Below the pieces are notes generated by a model. That model was not told the DNA's origin, ran no database searches, and saw nothing but the letters and a program-made list of their open reading frames with translations. Shown here one piece after another: positions 1 to 10,674 of a stretch of DNA of 64,000 nucleotides. Position 1 is the first letter of the stretch; each line of letters opens with the position of its first letter. The DNA comes from Nitrospira sp. ND1. Lineage in GTDB: Bacteria; Nitrospirota; Nitrospiria; Nitrospirales; Nitrospiraceae. The DNA is taken from positions 514,501 to 578,500 of the forward strand of contig NZ_FWEX01000006.1 in assembly GCF_900170025.1 (NCBI RefSeq), given 5' to 3'. Both the position numbers and the translations under genes were made by a program.

Positions 1-1
1 G

Positions 2-783
<782 letters not shown>

Positions 784-787
<4 letters not shown>

Positions 788-2598
788 GGTTTCCGTTTCT
801 TCTTCGCTGTCGAAGACCGGTCCGGCGGTGGCCCCGCCGGGCCGGTCTCTTTTTCGAGCCGAGACGCGCTGCGGCGGGAGTGGCCTTCCGCCGCAGCCAC
901 CACGGCGGCAAACAGGGCGGAAGTCTCCGGGTGGTAGAAGAGAGACCGGAACGTCTGATGTACGATTGCCGTGTGCCGCTGCCGGTCCGCTAGAAACTTG
1001 GCCAACGCCCCCTCGCGCGACTCCGCGCTATATCCCATCCGAATCGCACAACGTTGCAGTTCCTCATCGCTGTCAGGCAACGCGTGCGTCTGCAAATCAT
1101 GCATCATCTGCAACTTATGTTCGACATCCCGTAAGAACCAATAGGCCTCGGTCAGTCGACGCTGATCGTCTGCATCCACGAACCGGTGTTGGCAAAACCG
1201 GTGCAGGGCACCCACCGTTCTGCGATCCAAAATCTCGGGAACCGCCTTGCCGATGAGCACCTGAATCGTTTGGACGAGGAATTCCAGTTCTCGAATCCCC
1301 CCCGTGCCCAACTTCACATTCCGATGCTGATGCCCGCGTCCCGCGATCTTTTCATCGATCATCTCCTTGACTGAACGGACATCGCGGATGATCGCCAACG
1401 CCCGCTCCCTGGAGAGAGGCTGCAGATCAGCCTGAAAGACAAATCCTTCGACCATCTGCACGAACGCCTGGCCGACCGCGGGAGACCCGGCGATAGGCCA
1501 GGCCTTCAGCAACGCCAGCCGCTCCCACACCTGACCACGCTGGGCATAGTACTTCTCGTAGGCCTCGACCGATCGTGCGAGCTGGCCGACCGACCCCTCT
1601 GCACGCAGCCGCAAATCGACGCGAAACACCGCACCTTCCCGGGTTTGCTCGGCCAGGGCCTTCGTTAGTGAACGCGCCAGCAGCTCAAAATATTCTTCGT
1701 TGGACAGACCATGATTGTTCGACTGGCGCCCGCCCTTTCCTTTTCTCGTCTCACCTTCCGCAGATGCGTACACATAAATCAGATCCACGTCCGAGCTGTA
1801 ATTGAGCTCATGCGCGCCGAGTTTGCCCATCCCGATGACGACAAACTCCGTCTCCATCCAGGCACCGTTCGCGTCTCGATGCATCGGCGTTCCATGGACC
1901 GCCTTGAGATCCTGATCGACGATTTCATACGCCGCATGAATGAGGACCGAGGCCAGATCGGACAATGAGCCGGTCGTGTCCTCGACCGTGGCCAGATGCA
2001 GAAGATCCCGTACTCCGATGCGCAACATTTCCCGTCGACGCACCCGTCGCAGGACATCCAACTTCAATTCGATCACCTTGAGCGAACCCAGGCTTTGACG
2101 AAGGGCCGCCACCATTCCGTCCCGGGTCGGAGCGGTCGTCAAGACATCTTCCTCCGCCAACCAGTACACGAGCATGGGGTCGCGAATGAGAGCAAAGGCA
2201 AGAGAATCGCTATTTCCGAAAATCGTACAGAGCAGCCCCAACATCTTCGGCGAGGCTTGCAGATACTGCAGGAGCGAGGAGCGATTGACACTCCCTGAAA
2301 GCAGTCGTTCCCAATGATTCAGAGCTTGATCAGGATCGGCCGTGCGGGCAATCTCCGTCAGAAGACCGGGCAACACCGTAGCCAGAATCCGGCGTGTATG
2401 CGGATCTCCGGCCATACTCTGGATATTCGTATCCGCCTCGGCCGGATGGGTGATCCCGTAGGGACTCAGAATCTTGACTACCTGCTCGGGCTCAAGACGG
2501 GACGCCACCAACAAGGAGGATGGATCGGGGAAGACCCGGGAGGAAACGGAATCCCGTCGCTGGGCAGGCGGGTCGTGCTGCGGTGAACGTCTGGTCAT
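784..2598 (-). CDS. glnE: GlnE-like glutamine synthetase adenylyltransferase/deadenylylase, single catalytic half
   Basis: Predicted nucleotidyltransferase acting on glutamine synthetase. It carries the GlnE signature [15 protein letters not shown] at about residues 256-270 with metal-binding Asp270 and Asp272, the third acidic residue in FRVDLRLR (Asp328), and the following helical GlnE/PII-uridylyltransferase-type region ([13 protein letters not shown], about 430-445). At 604 aa it is about two thirds of the ~950-aa enterobacterial enzyme, which has two such catalytic halves; only one is here. The signature resembles the N-terminal (deadenylylating) half more. The C-terminus is a basic low-complexity tail. 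It is divergent from a second GlnE-like gene 69 bases away, and GlnA in this window has the target Tyr397. Which activity it keeps is unknown. Confidence 0.85.
815..854 (+). terminator. Intrinsic terminator of groEL
   Basis: A near-perfect 14-bp stem (815-828 with 834-847, one G-U pair) closes a five-base loop and is followed by a T run (848-854). It lies within the 3' coding end of the opposing GlnE-like gene, whose last residues ([11 protein letters not shown]) are encoded by the hairpin. Confidence 0.85.
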
Positions 2599-2605
2599 GG
2601 GGCCG

Positions 2606-2657
2606 CATTATACTGGCGCAATTCTTCCGGTACAACGAGACCGCCTTCGGGTATACT
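2606..2657. promoter_or_regulatory. Overlapping divergent promoters of the two GlnE-like genes
   Basis: Minus strand: TTGTAC (2635-2630), 17-base spacer, TATAAT (2612-2607). Predicted transcription start near 2600, almost at the ATG (2598). Plus strand: TATACT at 2652-2657, only 10 bases before the ATG at 2668, with no clear -35 box. Both transcripts would have nearly no 5' leader, and neither start has a Shine-Dalgarno sequence. Inferred from consensus only. Confidence 0.5.
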
Positions 2658-2667
2658 CCACCGACAC

Positions 2668-4944
2668 ATGCTGCACGCGAACGTAGACCGCGACCAGCTC
2701 CTTGCCACCCTGACTCCGCTTTGTCAGGGCATCGACCGCGACATCCTGCAAGACTTCGTCACGCGGATGGACCCGGACTATTTTTCTGCGTTTTCCCCGA
2801 ACACACTCGCCGCGCACATCAAGCAAGCCGCCACCCTCACACCGGACCATCCATGCGATGTGTCCATTGAGGAAACCGCAGGAGGCCACTTCCTCATCAC
2901 CATCGTGGCCTACGATTACTTCTCGGAGTTCGCCACGATCTGCGGGCTCCTGTCTGCCTTCGGTCTCAACATCGAGGAAGGACGCATCTTTACTTCGGCA
3001 GAAAGTGAACAACCCAACCGCAACCGATCGGCCGATCCGTACCCGATCCGGACAAGGCCGCAAGGTCGCCCTGGGCTGACCAGGAAGAAGATCGTGGACG
3101 TGTTCACGGTGAGCCCCATCGAGGGGCAGACATTCGCTGCCGCAAATCGCAAACGCCTGACCGACCAACTTACCCGAATGATCATGCTGCTCGACGAAGG
3201 ACAACTGGACGAGGCCCGGCAGCAGGTCAACCGCCAATTGGTCGAACACCTGGGCAAACGCCGAAGTTCCTTCAGCGGTCTCCTCCACACCGTCCAGATC
3301 ACTTTCGACAACAGCCAGTCGGCGACCGATACGATCATGGACATCCGGTCCGACGACACGCCGGCGTTTCTCTACGCGTTCGCGAACGCGCTCGCGATGC
3401 GCAACGTCTACATCAGCAAGGCGCTGTTCGCGATCGAAGACGGCAAGCTGCACGACCGCTTTTACATCCGCAACCGCTTCGGACAGAAGCTGCTTGATCC
3501 GGGCGACCTGGAGCAGTTGCGCCTCACCGCCGTGCTCATCAAACAGTTCACACATGCCCTCACCTGGGCGCCCGATCCGGCGAAGGCACTGGAAGCCTTC
3601 GACCAGTTCCTGGACCTCGTGCTCGAAGGCTCGCGCCAGGCCGGACGAAAACAGGCCTGGGCCTTCGTGAAAGACAAGAACACGTTTCCGCTCTTGGCAC
3701 GGCTGCTCGGGGCGAGCGATTTTCTGTGGGAAGACTTCCTCCGGCGGCAACACGTCAACCTGCTGCCGTTGCTGAAAGATTATCGCGATGCGCCGCTCAT
3801 CAAATCCCAGGCGACGCTACGCAAGGAATTGAACCGCGCCATCGTCAAGGCGAAGACCGACGAGGCACGGAAGGAAGCCCTCAACCGATTCAAGGATCAG
3901 GAACTCTTCCGCATCGATATGAAACATATCGTCGAACCGGGGACGAGCCTGCCCGACTTCTCGCTCGCCATCTCAGAACTGGCTGAAGTGATCGTCGAAC
4001 GCAGCCTCGTGGACTGCCAGGCCAAACTGACGAAGCTCTATGGCAGCCCCCGTTTGCCCAACAGAAAGCCCTGTCCCTTTGCGATCCTGGGCGCGGGGAA
4101 ATTCGGCGGCAAGGAAATGGGCTACGCCTCCGACATCGAGGTGCTCTTCGTCTACGGCGGGCCCGGACGCACAAGCGGCAAACAGGGGATTGAGAACAGC
4201 GAATACTTCGAACGCCTCGCGCAGGAATTTTTGCAATGGATCGAAGCCAAGCAGGAAGGCATTTTTCACATCGACGTCCGACTGCGGCCCCACGGCGGCA
4301 AGGGGTCCCTCGCCAACGCGTTCGATGAGGTCTGCAAGTATTACAGCGCCGAAGGTCAGGCTGCTCCGTTCGAGCGGCAGGCGCTCATCAAGCTGCGCCA
4401 TATCGCGGGAGACGCCGCGCTCGGCAAGAAGGTCGAGAGTCATCGCGACAGTTTCGTTTACAGCGGCGCGCCCTGGGATCTGACGGTGGCGCTCGACCTG
4501 CGGCGGCAACAGGTCAAACAACTCGTCGAGCCGGGCCAGATCAACCTCAAGCACAGCCACGGCGGCATCGTCACGCTGGAATACGCCATCCAGTACCTGC
4601 AGGTCATGCACGGCCACCGGCACCCGAGCCTGCGCACGCCGAACACCCTCCGGGCCTTAGCCGCCCTGATCGACGTAGGGCTCATTCCCCGCGCCACTGG
4701 CGAGAACCTGCGTAAGTCCTATCTCTTCATCCGCATGCTGATCGACGGCTTGCGCATGGTGCGAGGCAACACCAAAGACCTCGTCATCCCGCCGCCCGAC
4801 TCCGACGAATTCATCTTCCTCGCCCGCCGCGTCGGCTACCAAACCGAAGATTGGCAGGCCGGGGCAAGACATCTCCAGACAGATATCGAAGAGCACATGA
4901 AGCAAAACAGACAGTTCTTCGAGAAGATGTTTGGGAAGGTGTGA
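2668..4944 (+). CDS. ACT-domain GlnE-like nucleotidyltransferase
   Basis: Predicted adenylyl/uridylyltransferase of the GlnE/GlnD superfamily. Residues about 73-110 and 205-265 look like two ACT-type sensory folds (the second, from MDIRSDDTPAFLYAFANAL, resembles the ACT repeats at the end of GlnD). They precede the catalytic motif GAGKFGGKEMGYASDIE (about 475-491, acidic pair Asp489/Glu491) and FHIDVRLRPHGGKG, then the helical GlnE-type domain. Total length is 758 aa with one catalytic domain. ACT domains in GlnD sense glutamine, so a glutamine-gated glutamine synthetase modifier is a reasonable inference, but substrate and direction are unproven. Divergent from the 604-aa GlnE-like gene. The start is the first Met and has a poor Shine-Dalgarno. 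Confidence 0.75.
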   Translation: MLHANVDRDQLLATLTPLCQGIDRDILQDFVTRMDPDYFSAFSPNTLAAHIKQAATLTPDHPCDVSIEETAGGHFLITIVAYDYFSEFATICGLLSAFGLNIEEGRIFTSAESEQPNRNRSADPYPIRTRPQGRPGLTRKKIVDVFTVSPIEGQTFAAANRKRLTDQLTRMIMLLDEGQLDEARQQVNRQLVEHLGKRRSSFSGLLHTVQITFDNSQSATDTIMDIRSDDTPAFLYAFANALAMRNVYISKALFAIEDGKLHDRFYIRNRFGQKLLDPGDLEQLRLTAVLIKQFTHALTWAPDPAKALEAFDQFLDLVLEGSRQAGRKQAWAFVKDKNTFPLLARLLGASDFLWEDFLRRQHVNLLPLLKDYRDAPLIKSQATLRKELNRAIVKAKTDEARKEALNRFKDQELFRIDMKHIVEPGTSLPDFSLAISELAEVIVERSLVDCQAKLTKLYGSPRLPNRKPCPFAILGAGKFGGKEMGYASDIEVLFVYGGPGRTSGKQGIENSEYFERLAQEFLQWIEAKQEGIFHIDVRLRPHGGKGSLANAFDEVCKYYSAEGQAAPFERQALIKLRHIAGDAALGKKVESHRDSFVYSGAPWDLTVALDLRRQQVKQLVEPGQINLKHSHGGIVTLEYAIQYLQVMHGHRHPSLRTPNTLRALAALIDVGLIPRATGENLRKSYLFIRMLIDGLRMVRGNTKDLVIPPPDSDEFIFLARRVGYQTEDWQAGARHLQTDIEEHMKQNRQFFEKMFGKV

Positions 4945-4969
4945 GCGAGAGTGGGTGGGTAGTCTGGTG

Positions 4970-5050
4970 TCTCCCTGCTCGCGGCACGCGCACGCTCAGA
5001 AGTAGATGAGCGGGCCGGTTAGATAATCTCCTGTGCTCGTGCAACGCGCG
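4970..5050 (+). repeat. Two copies of a short TCTCC-TGCTCG-ACGCGC repeat
   Basis: Bases 4970-4991 and 5027-5050 are imperfect direct copies of a ~22-base motif. A third copy lies on the minus strand at 30794-30815. They sit in the gap between the ACT-GlnE gene and the Sel1 gene. REP-like; function unknown. Confidence 0.5.
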
Positions 5051-5196
5051 ATCCCGGACGCCCCTCGCTGGACACGCGCAGTGGGAGACCATCTACCCCG
5101 CCCTCAAGGGAGAAGATAGAAGAGCTTTTCGCTGCGGTGAGAAAAGACTCCCGACCATTTAATTTGTCCTAAGGCGACCTTTTCAAGAATAAGGAT

Positions 5197-5883
5197 CTAT
5201 TTCACTTTCGCCTTCCACTCTCGCGCAAGTCGCTGAGCCTCGGCAATCTGCGCAGCCGTCATGTGCCTGGCCGCGTACTCGAGGAACTTTGCCGCATCTT
5301 TTTCGCCCCCCGCTGCCGCAAGGTTGAACCACATATGAGCCTGAACATAATCTTGCGGAACAGCTTCACCGAGAAAGTACATTGCACCGACTTTGCCTTG
5401 AGCTTCGGGTAAACCTTGATCGGCTGCTAACCGACGCCATTTCATCCCTTCGACATAGTCCCTGGGGATGCCCTCGCCATTGCTATACATATTTCCTAAA
5501 TTTAACTGGGCTGCAGGAAGACCTTGTGTAGCGGCCAAACGATACCACTTCAGCGCCTCGGTATAATCTTGTGGGACACCCTCGCCAGTTGCATACATCG
5601 ACGCGAGTTTCCCTTGGGCAAGGGAATTGCCTTGGGAAGCAGCAAGAAGAAACCACTTGCGTGCCTCGACATAATCTTGTTTCACCCCTTTACCATGAAA
5701 AAAAAGATTGCCATAGTTTACTTGAGCGGCAGACAATCCCTGCTCAGCTAGAGGTCGCCATTGCTGTAGGGCTGAGGCGTAGTCGCCACGCAAATCTGCT
5801 TTAAGGCCTTCTTCAAAGCCTGCCTGAACGCAAACTGTCCAAAGCATCACGCTCAAAAATGAGACCACGCAGGCTTTGCTCAT
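5197..5883 (-). CDS. Exported Sel1-repeat (TPR-like) protein
   Basis: Protein of 228 aa with an N-terminal signal peptide (start MSKACVVSFLSVMLW, cleavage near VQA-GFEEG) and about five Sel1-like repeats of ~36 residues. The repeats show the pattern A-x-x-x-x-G-x-x-x-A-Q and end in GEGVPQDYxEAxKW(Y/F)xLAA. Such alpha-helical solenoids mediate protein-protein contacts in the periplasm or envelope; the partner cannot be told from sequence. I chose the ATG at 5883 because AGGAGG lies just upstream; an upstream in-frame Met at 5970 would bury the signal peptide. Isolated gene with no clear operon partner. Confidence 0.85.
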   Translation of the reverse strand: MSKACVVSFLSVMLWTVCVQAGFEEGLKADLRGDYASALQQWRPLAEQGLSAAQVNYGNLFFHGKGVKQDYVEARKWFLLAASQGNSLAQGKLASMYATGEGVPQDYTEALKWYRLAATQGLPAAQLNLGNMYSNGEGIPRDYVEGMKWRRLAADQGLPEAQGKVGAMYFLGEAVPQDYVQAHMWFNLAAAGGEKDAAKFLEYAARHMTAAQIAEAQRLAREWKAKVK

Positions 5884-6147
5884 GAGGACCTCCTCGTAAA
5901 AGATGGCCAGAACGATACCCTGACACTTGTATAATGGCAAGTGATCGAGAAAGTGTCTCGTGATTATCATGTCTCTCTGTCGGAAGGAGAAACGCCGAGA
6001 TCAGAGCCGAGGGTGCGACAGAGGGCTTTCAGCCGCACAGACCTGTTTCCGATCATCATCAAGCGGGTGTGTCCTTGAACCGACAAGTGCGGGTATCCAT
6101 CTCCTTCCTCTCTATCCACCGATCGATAATCTTGGTAAAGCACGAAC

Positions 6148-7122
6148 ATGAGGCTTGAATACTCCTACCCGATAGATCAGTGCGATATTCACGATAAGTC
6201 GAAAGTCGAAGAATTTCGTAAACAGCGGATCAAGTGGATCTCATGGCTGATCGGTTCTGATCCACATGCCATCTCCCGCCAGATCTCTTCTATGCTTTGG
6301 GGTTATGCGGTCTTCTCCGTCGTGAACGAATTGAGAAGGATCGGCACCTTAGAGGCAGACAAGGGGGTGGGTTTCAATGGCCCCGTAATGCGTTTGTTCG
6401 ATGCGGGGTTCGTTTCAACCCAGGCCACAGCCATCAGACGCCTTATTGAAGAGCCTAAAAGCAGCCCTAAGTTGGCCGTGATCTCACTGCGCAGCATTCT
6501 CGAAGATATAAAGAAGAACGCTGGCCTGTTTACTCGAGAGAACTATGTATGTCATGACGGATTGCCGTATGACCACGAAACGGTGCACCATCACTGGCTA
6601 TCGGAATTGCCAATCGATACCGAAGTCTATAGCTGCTCACTTCCCGTAAGTGGTCCAACGGCATGGGCCACATCGGCACGAAACCATAACACGTTTGATG
6701 AGCTTTCCGGCGTGTCACCTTCAAATCGAAAAAGACACGACACAATCAATGCTGAAATATTCGAGGATCTGGCAAGCCGAATCGAAAGCTGTGAAGACAT
6801 TAAGAAGTACGTTGATAAATTTCTTGCTCATGCTGCAGCCCCAGAAACCAGGGAGGAACTAACAGATAAACAACGAGGAGTTACTCTCGAAAGACTGAAG
6901 GCTCACCACAAAACTATCTATCAAGTTGCCGAGTTCATTTCGACGAGGATTCTTTATGGAACCAGTCTTGGTGGTGTGCCTGTACCTCAGTTCGATCATC
7001 TAGAAAATCTTGATAAGTGCTGGAGCACTAGCGACAATCTTGACCGTGCACGAAAGACATGGGACGAGTATTCCGAGGAGGTTGCCAAATGGAACTTAAC
7101 ACCGATATTGAACCCGGGATGA
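6148..7122 (+). CDS. Orphan protein, possibly AbiU2-like HEPN family
   Basis: A 324-aa soluble protein without signal or membrane segment. Segments such as RLFDAGFVSTQATAIRRL, SLRSILEDIKKNAGLFTRENYVCHDGLPYD and KYVDKFLAHAA resemble, from memory, AbiU2-type HEPN proteins, where a basic-His patch before an alpha helix (here KFLAH) is typical. HEPN proteins are often RNases in phage defence or toxin systems, but no partner antitoxin or nucleotidyltransferase is adjacent. The DNA is visibly more AT-rich than its neighbours, the gene stands alone between gaps of ~265 bases, and its start lacks a good ribosome site. These are signs of recent acquisition. The gene call is good; the family assignment is tentative. 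Confidence 0.6.
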   Translation: MRLEYSYPIDQCDIHDKSKVEEFRKQRIKWISWLIGSDPHAISRQISSMLWGYAVFSVVNELRRIGTLEADKGVGFNGPVMRLFDAGFVSTQATAIRRLIEEPKSSPKLAVISLRSILEDIKKNAGLFTRENYVCHDGLPYDHETVHHHWLSELPIDTEVYSCSLPVSGPTAWATSARNHNTFDELSGVSPSNRKRHDTINAEIFEDLASRIESCEDIKKYVDKFLAHAAAPETREELTDKQRGVTLERLKAHHKTIYQVAEFISTRILYGTSLGGVPVPQFDHLENLDKCWSTSDNLDRARKTWDEYSEEVAKWNLTPILNPG

Positions 7123-7390
7123 ACGAAACAGCAGAGCGGCCTGCAGTCTTCTCTAATCGCTCAGCGTAAGGAGTTCACCAACCTAAATTCCTAGTATTCA
7201 ACAGCCTGCCTTCTGCCGTTGAGCTCGTAAACCTCATTCTCTCTCTCGACTCACTGCACGGCGACCACCGGCCCGTGACCGACCGGCTTCGACGCAAAAC
7301 TCGAGAATAGCACTACGCCGGTTGACTCCGCCGCCATCTCCCTCATAAGTTCTTTCACCGAACATCCACCCACTGCTCAAAGGAACACCT

Positions 7391-8464
7391 ATGCCTACAT
7401 TATTTACCCCGCTTCAAGTTGGAAATATCCGATTACCCAACCGCATTGTCATGTCACCCCTTACCCGCGCGCGGGCCGGAACCACACACATTCCCAACGA
7501 CATGATGGTGGATTACTACTCCCAACGCGCCTCGAGCGGGCTCATGATGACGGAATGCACCATGGTCGATGCCCATGCCTGCGCCTTTATCGGTGAAGGC
7601 GGCATTTACAGCTCCGCGCATGTGGCAGGCTGGAAACGAGTGACTGATGCCGTGCACACCAAGCGGGGCCGCATCTTTATGCAGATCTGGCACCCCGGCC
7701 GTGCCGCACACTCCTCGCTGAACGACGGCGAACAACCGGTCTCCAGCAGTGCCAAGCCTATCCGAAATGACGTAACCAAGACGCCGGAGGGGGCGAAACC
7801 CTATGAAGTGCCCCGCCCGCTTCGCACCGAAGAAATGCCGCGGTATGTGGAAATGTTCCGGCTCGCCGCACGGAACGCCAGACAGGCCGGCTTCGACGGG
7901 GTACAAATCCATGGCGCCCACGGCTATTTGATCGATAACTTTCTGCGCGACGGCGTCAATGCACGCACGGATGCCTATGGCGGTTCTATCCCTAATCGTA
8001 CTCGGTTTCTGCTGGAAGTCACCGATGCCGCCATCGGCGTCTGGGGAGCCGGACGTGTGGCGGTGCGGATCTCGCCCCTGGTCCCGTTTAACGACATGGT
8101 CGACAGCCAACCCGAGGCGCTGGTGACCTATGTCGCGCAGGAGTTGAGCCGGAGAGCGATTGCGTTCCTGGAAATCCGGCACGAGAACCATGCCTTGCCT
8201 GAGGAGCAAGCTATTCTGAAGGTCGCCCGCGGACATTTCCCGGGTGTGCTGATGAGCAACGGGAGCTACACACGCGAAAGCGGTGAATCGATAGTGGCAG
8301 GCGGAGCAGCCGATGCAATCGTCTACGGACGTCCCTATATCGCCAATCCGGACCTCGTCGAGCGCTTCGCGAAGCAGGCTCCGCTCAACCAGGTCAATTA
8401 CGATCGGCTTTATGGCGGGGGGCCGGACGGCTACAGCGACTATCCCGCCTTGGCCGCAGGCTGA
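7391..8464 (+). CDS. Old Yellow Enzyme family FMN-dependent alkene reductase
   Basis: NAD(P)H-dependent flavin reductase of activated C=C bonds, nitro compounds or related electrophiles. The 357-aa protein shows the full OYE barrel: N-terminal LFTPLQVGNIRLPNRIVMSPLTR, the substrate-binding His pair in IHGAHGYLIDNFL, and YGGSIPNRTRFLLEV. The phosphate-binding end follows with GAADAIVYGRPYIANPDL. Length and motifs match NemA/xenobiotic reductase types, but the natural substrate is unknown. AAGGAAC lies just before the ATG. It appears to be a single-gene unit. Confidence 0.92.
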   Translation: MPTLFTPLQVGNIRLPNRIVMSPLTRARAGTTHIPNDMMVDYYSQRASSGLMMTECTMVDAHACAFIGEGGIYSSAHVAGWKRVTDAVHTKRGRIFMQIWHPGRAAHSSLNDGEQPVSSSAKPIRNDVTKTPEGAKPYEVPRPLRTEEMPRYVEMFRLAARNARQAGFDGVQIHGAHGYLIDNFLRDGVNARTDAYGGSIPNRTRFLLEVTDAAIGVWGAGRVAVRISPLVPFNDMVDSQPEALVTYVAQELSRRAIAFLEIRHENHALPEEQAILKVARGHFPGVLMSNGSYTRESGESIVAGGAADAIVYGRPYIANPDLVERFAKQAPLNQVNYDRLYGGGPDGYSDYPALAAG

Positions 8465-8626
8465 TCCCAAACAGAACCGATCACTCGATCGGATGACGTT
8501 CAGACCCACCTCTCCGGAAGCGGGAACCACACTGGGTTCTCTTTATGTCTACGTAGCGCATTGCCCCGCGTCGAGATTCGGCAAAACCATGTTACAGTGG
8601 GAACTGCGGAGTGATTGGAGGGGATG

Positions 8627-9058
8627 ATGCTACGACGACTATCTGTGGTCCTGCTTTGCTGCGCGGGTCTGGCTGCATGCGGAGAAAGCGGTGACAGCAC
8701 CGGCTCCGTCCTCAAGCCGGTGGGAGAATGGGCGAAGATCGGCGAGACGGACAACTACGTGTATTACGCCGACTACGCCAGCATCAAGAAGGCCGATGAG
8801 ACCGTCGTGATGCTGGACCTGTTCGATTACAAGAGCGTACAGACCGAAGGTGGAAACGCCCCCGCTCTTTCCAAAGCCACACAACGCGAATACGACTGCC
8901 AAAACAAGAAAAGCCAGTCGCTCAAGTCGAGCTGGTTTTCAGGACAAATGGGAGCCGGAAACGTCGTGCGCTCCGCCGGCACGTCGAACCAATGGTCCGT
9001 GGCCACGCAGGGCACCGCCACCGGCGGGCTCTTGAAGGCCGCCTGCGGGAGTTCGTAG
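8627..9058 (+). CDS. Small lipoprotein, surface-adhesin-E-like
   Basis: A 143-aa protein with a lipoprotein signal peptide ending in the lipobox LAAC-G. The mature part has the pattern EWAKIGETDNYVYYADYASIKK...VMLDLFDYK...REYDCQNKKSQSL, typical of the short 'surface-adhesin protein E-like' family, in which one Cys pair is usual (here C in YDCQ and C near the end). Function unknown; probably anchored to the outer or inner membrane. Two Met codons (8624, 8627) follow GGAGGGG; I chose 8627 for spacing. A TTG start at 8615 is less likely. Confidence 0.75.
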   Translation: MLRRLSVVLLCCAGLAACGESGDSTGSVLKPVGEWAKIGETDNYVYYADYASIKKADETVVMLDLFDYKSVQTEGGNAPALSKATQREYDCQNKKSQSLKSSWFSGQMGAGNVVRSAGTSNQWSVATQGTATGGLLKAACGSS

Positions 9059-9122
9059 CCCCCACTATCGGACGCGGCACTCCAACACGATCTCCACCGA
9101 CGCCTCTAATCGAGTGGCCTTG

Positions 9123-10307
9123 CTACTGTCCGCCTGCCCCTACTCCACACAGGACGCGTAGACCTTGGGGGCAGGTCGGATTGAGCCCGCGCGCCGGGCC
9201 ATCCGCCGCAGGCAGCCCATTCATAAATTCCAGCACCTTGGGGGAGTAGTTCTGGGCACGGGTCCAAAAAATATAGTTCGCCCGCAGTCGTTCCCTCGCG
9301 AACGAGAACAATTCGGGAATGGTCGGCACTCTTCCCTTCCCGTCGTGTTGCGTATTCTCATAGTTGGACTGCATCACCGACGGCGTCAGCGGCACGACTC
9401 CGGACAGCGGCGCATAAAAATGATAGACCCCCTTGGGTTTGTGCGGATGGTCGTAGTTCAATCCAGGATCGTCGATGAACACATCGGGCCCGCCCAATGC
9501 CGTCCCGATCGTGCGCATCTGGCCCACGAACGACGGCAAAATCTCGCGCGGATAATTCACAAGCTGATACGTCATCGTGTTCGGAAACGCCCCGCGCATG
9601 GCCCGTTGCACGCTGAGTAGATGGTCATACTGTCGCTCGAGGTCACGCGTGGACACCGGGACGAGCGGTTGTCCCATCGCAGTTTCCGGAAGACCGATAC
9701 CCTCGAAATACACATGGCCATTGAAGCGCTGTCCCAACTCACGAATGAGCGCAACGAGACGATCACGAACCGCCGGGTTCCAGAGTTTGAGATTATTCCC
9801 GCGTGGCACGTCCTTGCCGAAACTACTGAACGGGAAAGCCCCTCCCTCATATTTCTCGGTTGCCATGTAGGATGGCACGGGTAACACCTGAGGCTTGAAG
9901 GATTTCAGTTCCAACAGCATAATCAGCCGCTTGTTCTGCGGTGCCAATTCAGCTAACACCCGCTCGATTGCCGTGAAGTCATACCGGCCCTCTTCCGGCT
10001 CCAATTCAGGCCACTCATAACGAACCTGCAACCCGCGCAAGGCAGGTGTTGCTTTGAGTTCGCGATACACCTGCGCCATGATTCTCGGGTTGGTCCTCAT
10101 GAAATTCATCAGCGCATAATAGTGGCCGGGGTGCCACTTCACCGCACCCGGAACCGACGATCCAGCAAGGCCACTCGTTTCTGCCCACCCGCCCATACAG
10201 ACCGCGCCGAACATCACAATCGCGAGGCCCATGGCGATGCCATGCCGCCGAATGGTCACCGGATATCCGAAGCGACATTTCCAGGCTTGCTGTCCGCCAT
10301 CGTTCAT
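9123..10307 (-). CDS. Exported glycoside-hydrolase-like TIM-barrel protein of unknown substrate
   Basis: A 394-aa protein with an N-terminal signal or anchor (hydrophobic AMGLAIVMFGAVCMGGWA). The mature part begins like a barrel glycosidase: YRELKATPALRGLQVRYEWPELEPEEGRYDF matches the W-x-x-x-E/P-x-x-G-x-Y-D-F opening of GH42/GH5-like enzymes. It continues with a RLIMLLELKSF strand and acidic residues in YFEGIGLPE and DVFIDDPG that could be catalytic. No family-specific motif lets me name an activity. Start chosen at 10307, where AAGGAG precedes the ATG; the longer frame adds an implausible N-terminus. It follows the CBS gene after a 367-base gap. Confidence 0.65.
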   Translation of the reverse strand: MNDGGQQAWKCRFGYPVTIRRHGIAMGLAIVMFGAVCMGGWAETSGLAGSSVPGAVKWHPGHYYALMNFMRTNPRIMAQVYRELKATPALRGLQVRYEWPELEPEEGRYDFTAIERVLAELAPQNKRLIMLLELKSFKPQVLPVPSYMATEKYEGGAFPFSSFGKDVPRGNNLKLWNPAVRDRLVALIRELGQRFNGHVYFEGIGLPETAMGQPLVPVSTRDLERQYDHLLSVQRAMRGAFPNTMTYQLVNYPREILPSFVGQMRTIGTALGGPDVFIDDPGLNYDHPHKPKGVYHFYAPLSGVVPLTPSVMQSNYENTQHDGKGRVPTIPELFSFARERLRANYIFWTRAQNYSPKVLEFMNGLPAADGPARGLNPTCPQGLRVLCGVGAGGQ

Positions 10308-10674
10308 CGCAACTCCTTCTCTCAAACATTGCACAGCCCGCTGACATCGGAAACGACCAACATGTGGGTGGCCTCTGACGAGGACCGATTCTGGCAGGAA
10401 GGCCGTGATGCCGCCATACCAGGCAGCACGGCTTTGACGTAGTGGAAATGAGGAGGGTCGTGTAACGGTCCTACAAGGGATCGGAATCAAATTTGACTTC
10501 GCGCGTCCACGACGAGGCTATAGATGAACCAGTAGAAGAGATGAGACGTTGCAATATATATACGGTGGCCGCGACGACGAGGTGAGAGCCGACGCGGAGG
10601 CGACACGTACCCTGTGAGGTATGGTCAGCCTCCGCGTGAAGAGAGCATGGACTGTGGAGACTTCCTGCGTAGGC
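10308..10674. other. Gene-free stretch between the CBS gene and the hydrolase-like gene
   Basis: No convincing ORF, hairpin or repeat. There is an AT-rich patch near 10552-10563 (ATATATATAC) that could hold a promoter element for the downstream minus-strand gene, but no -35 box is clear. Confidence 0.4.
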
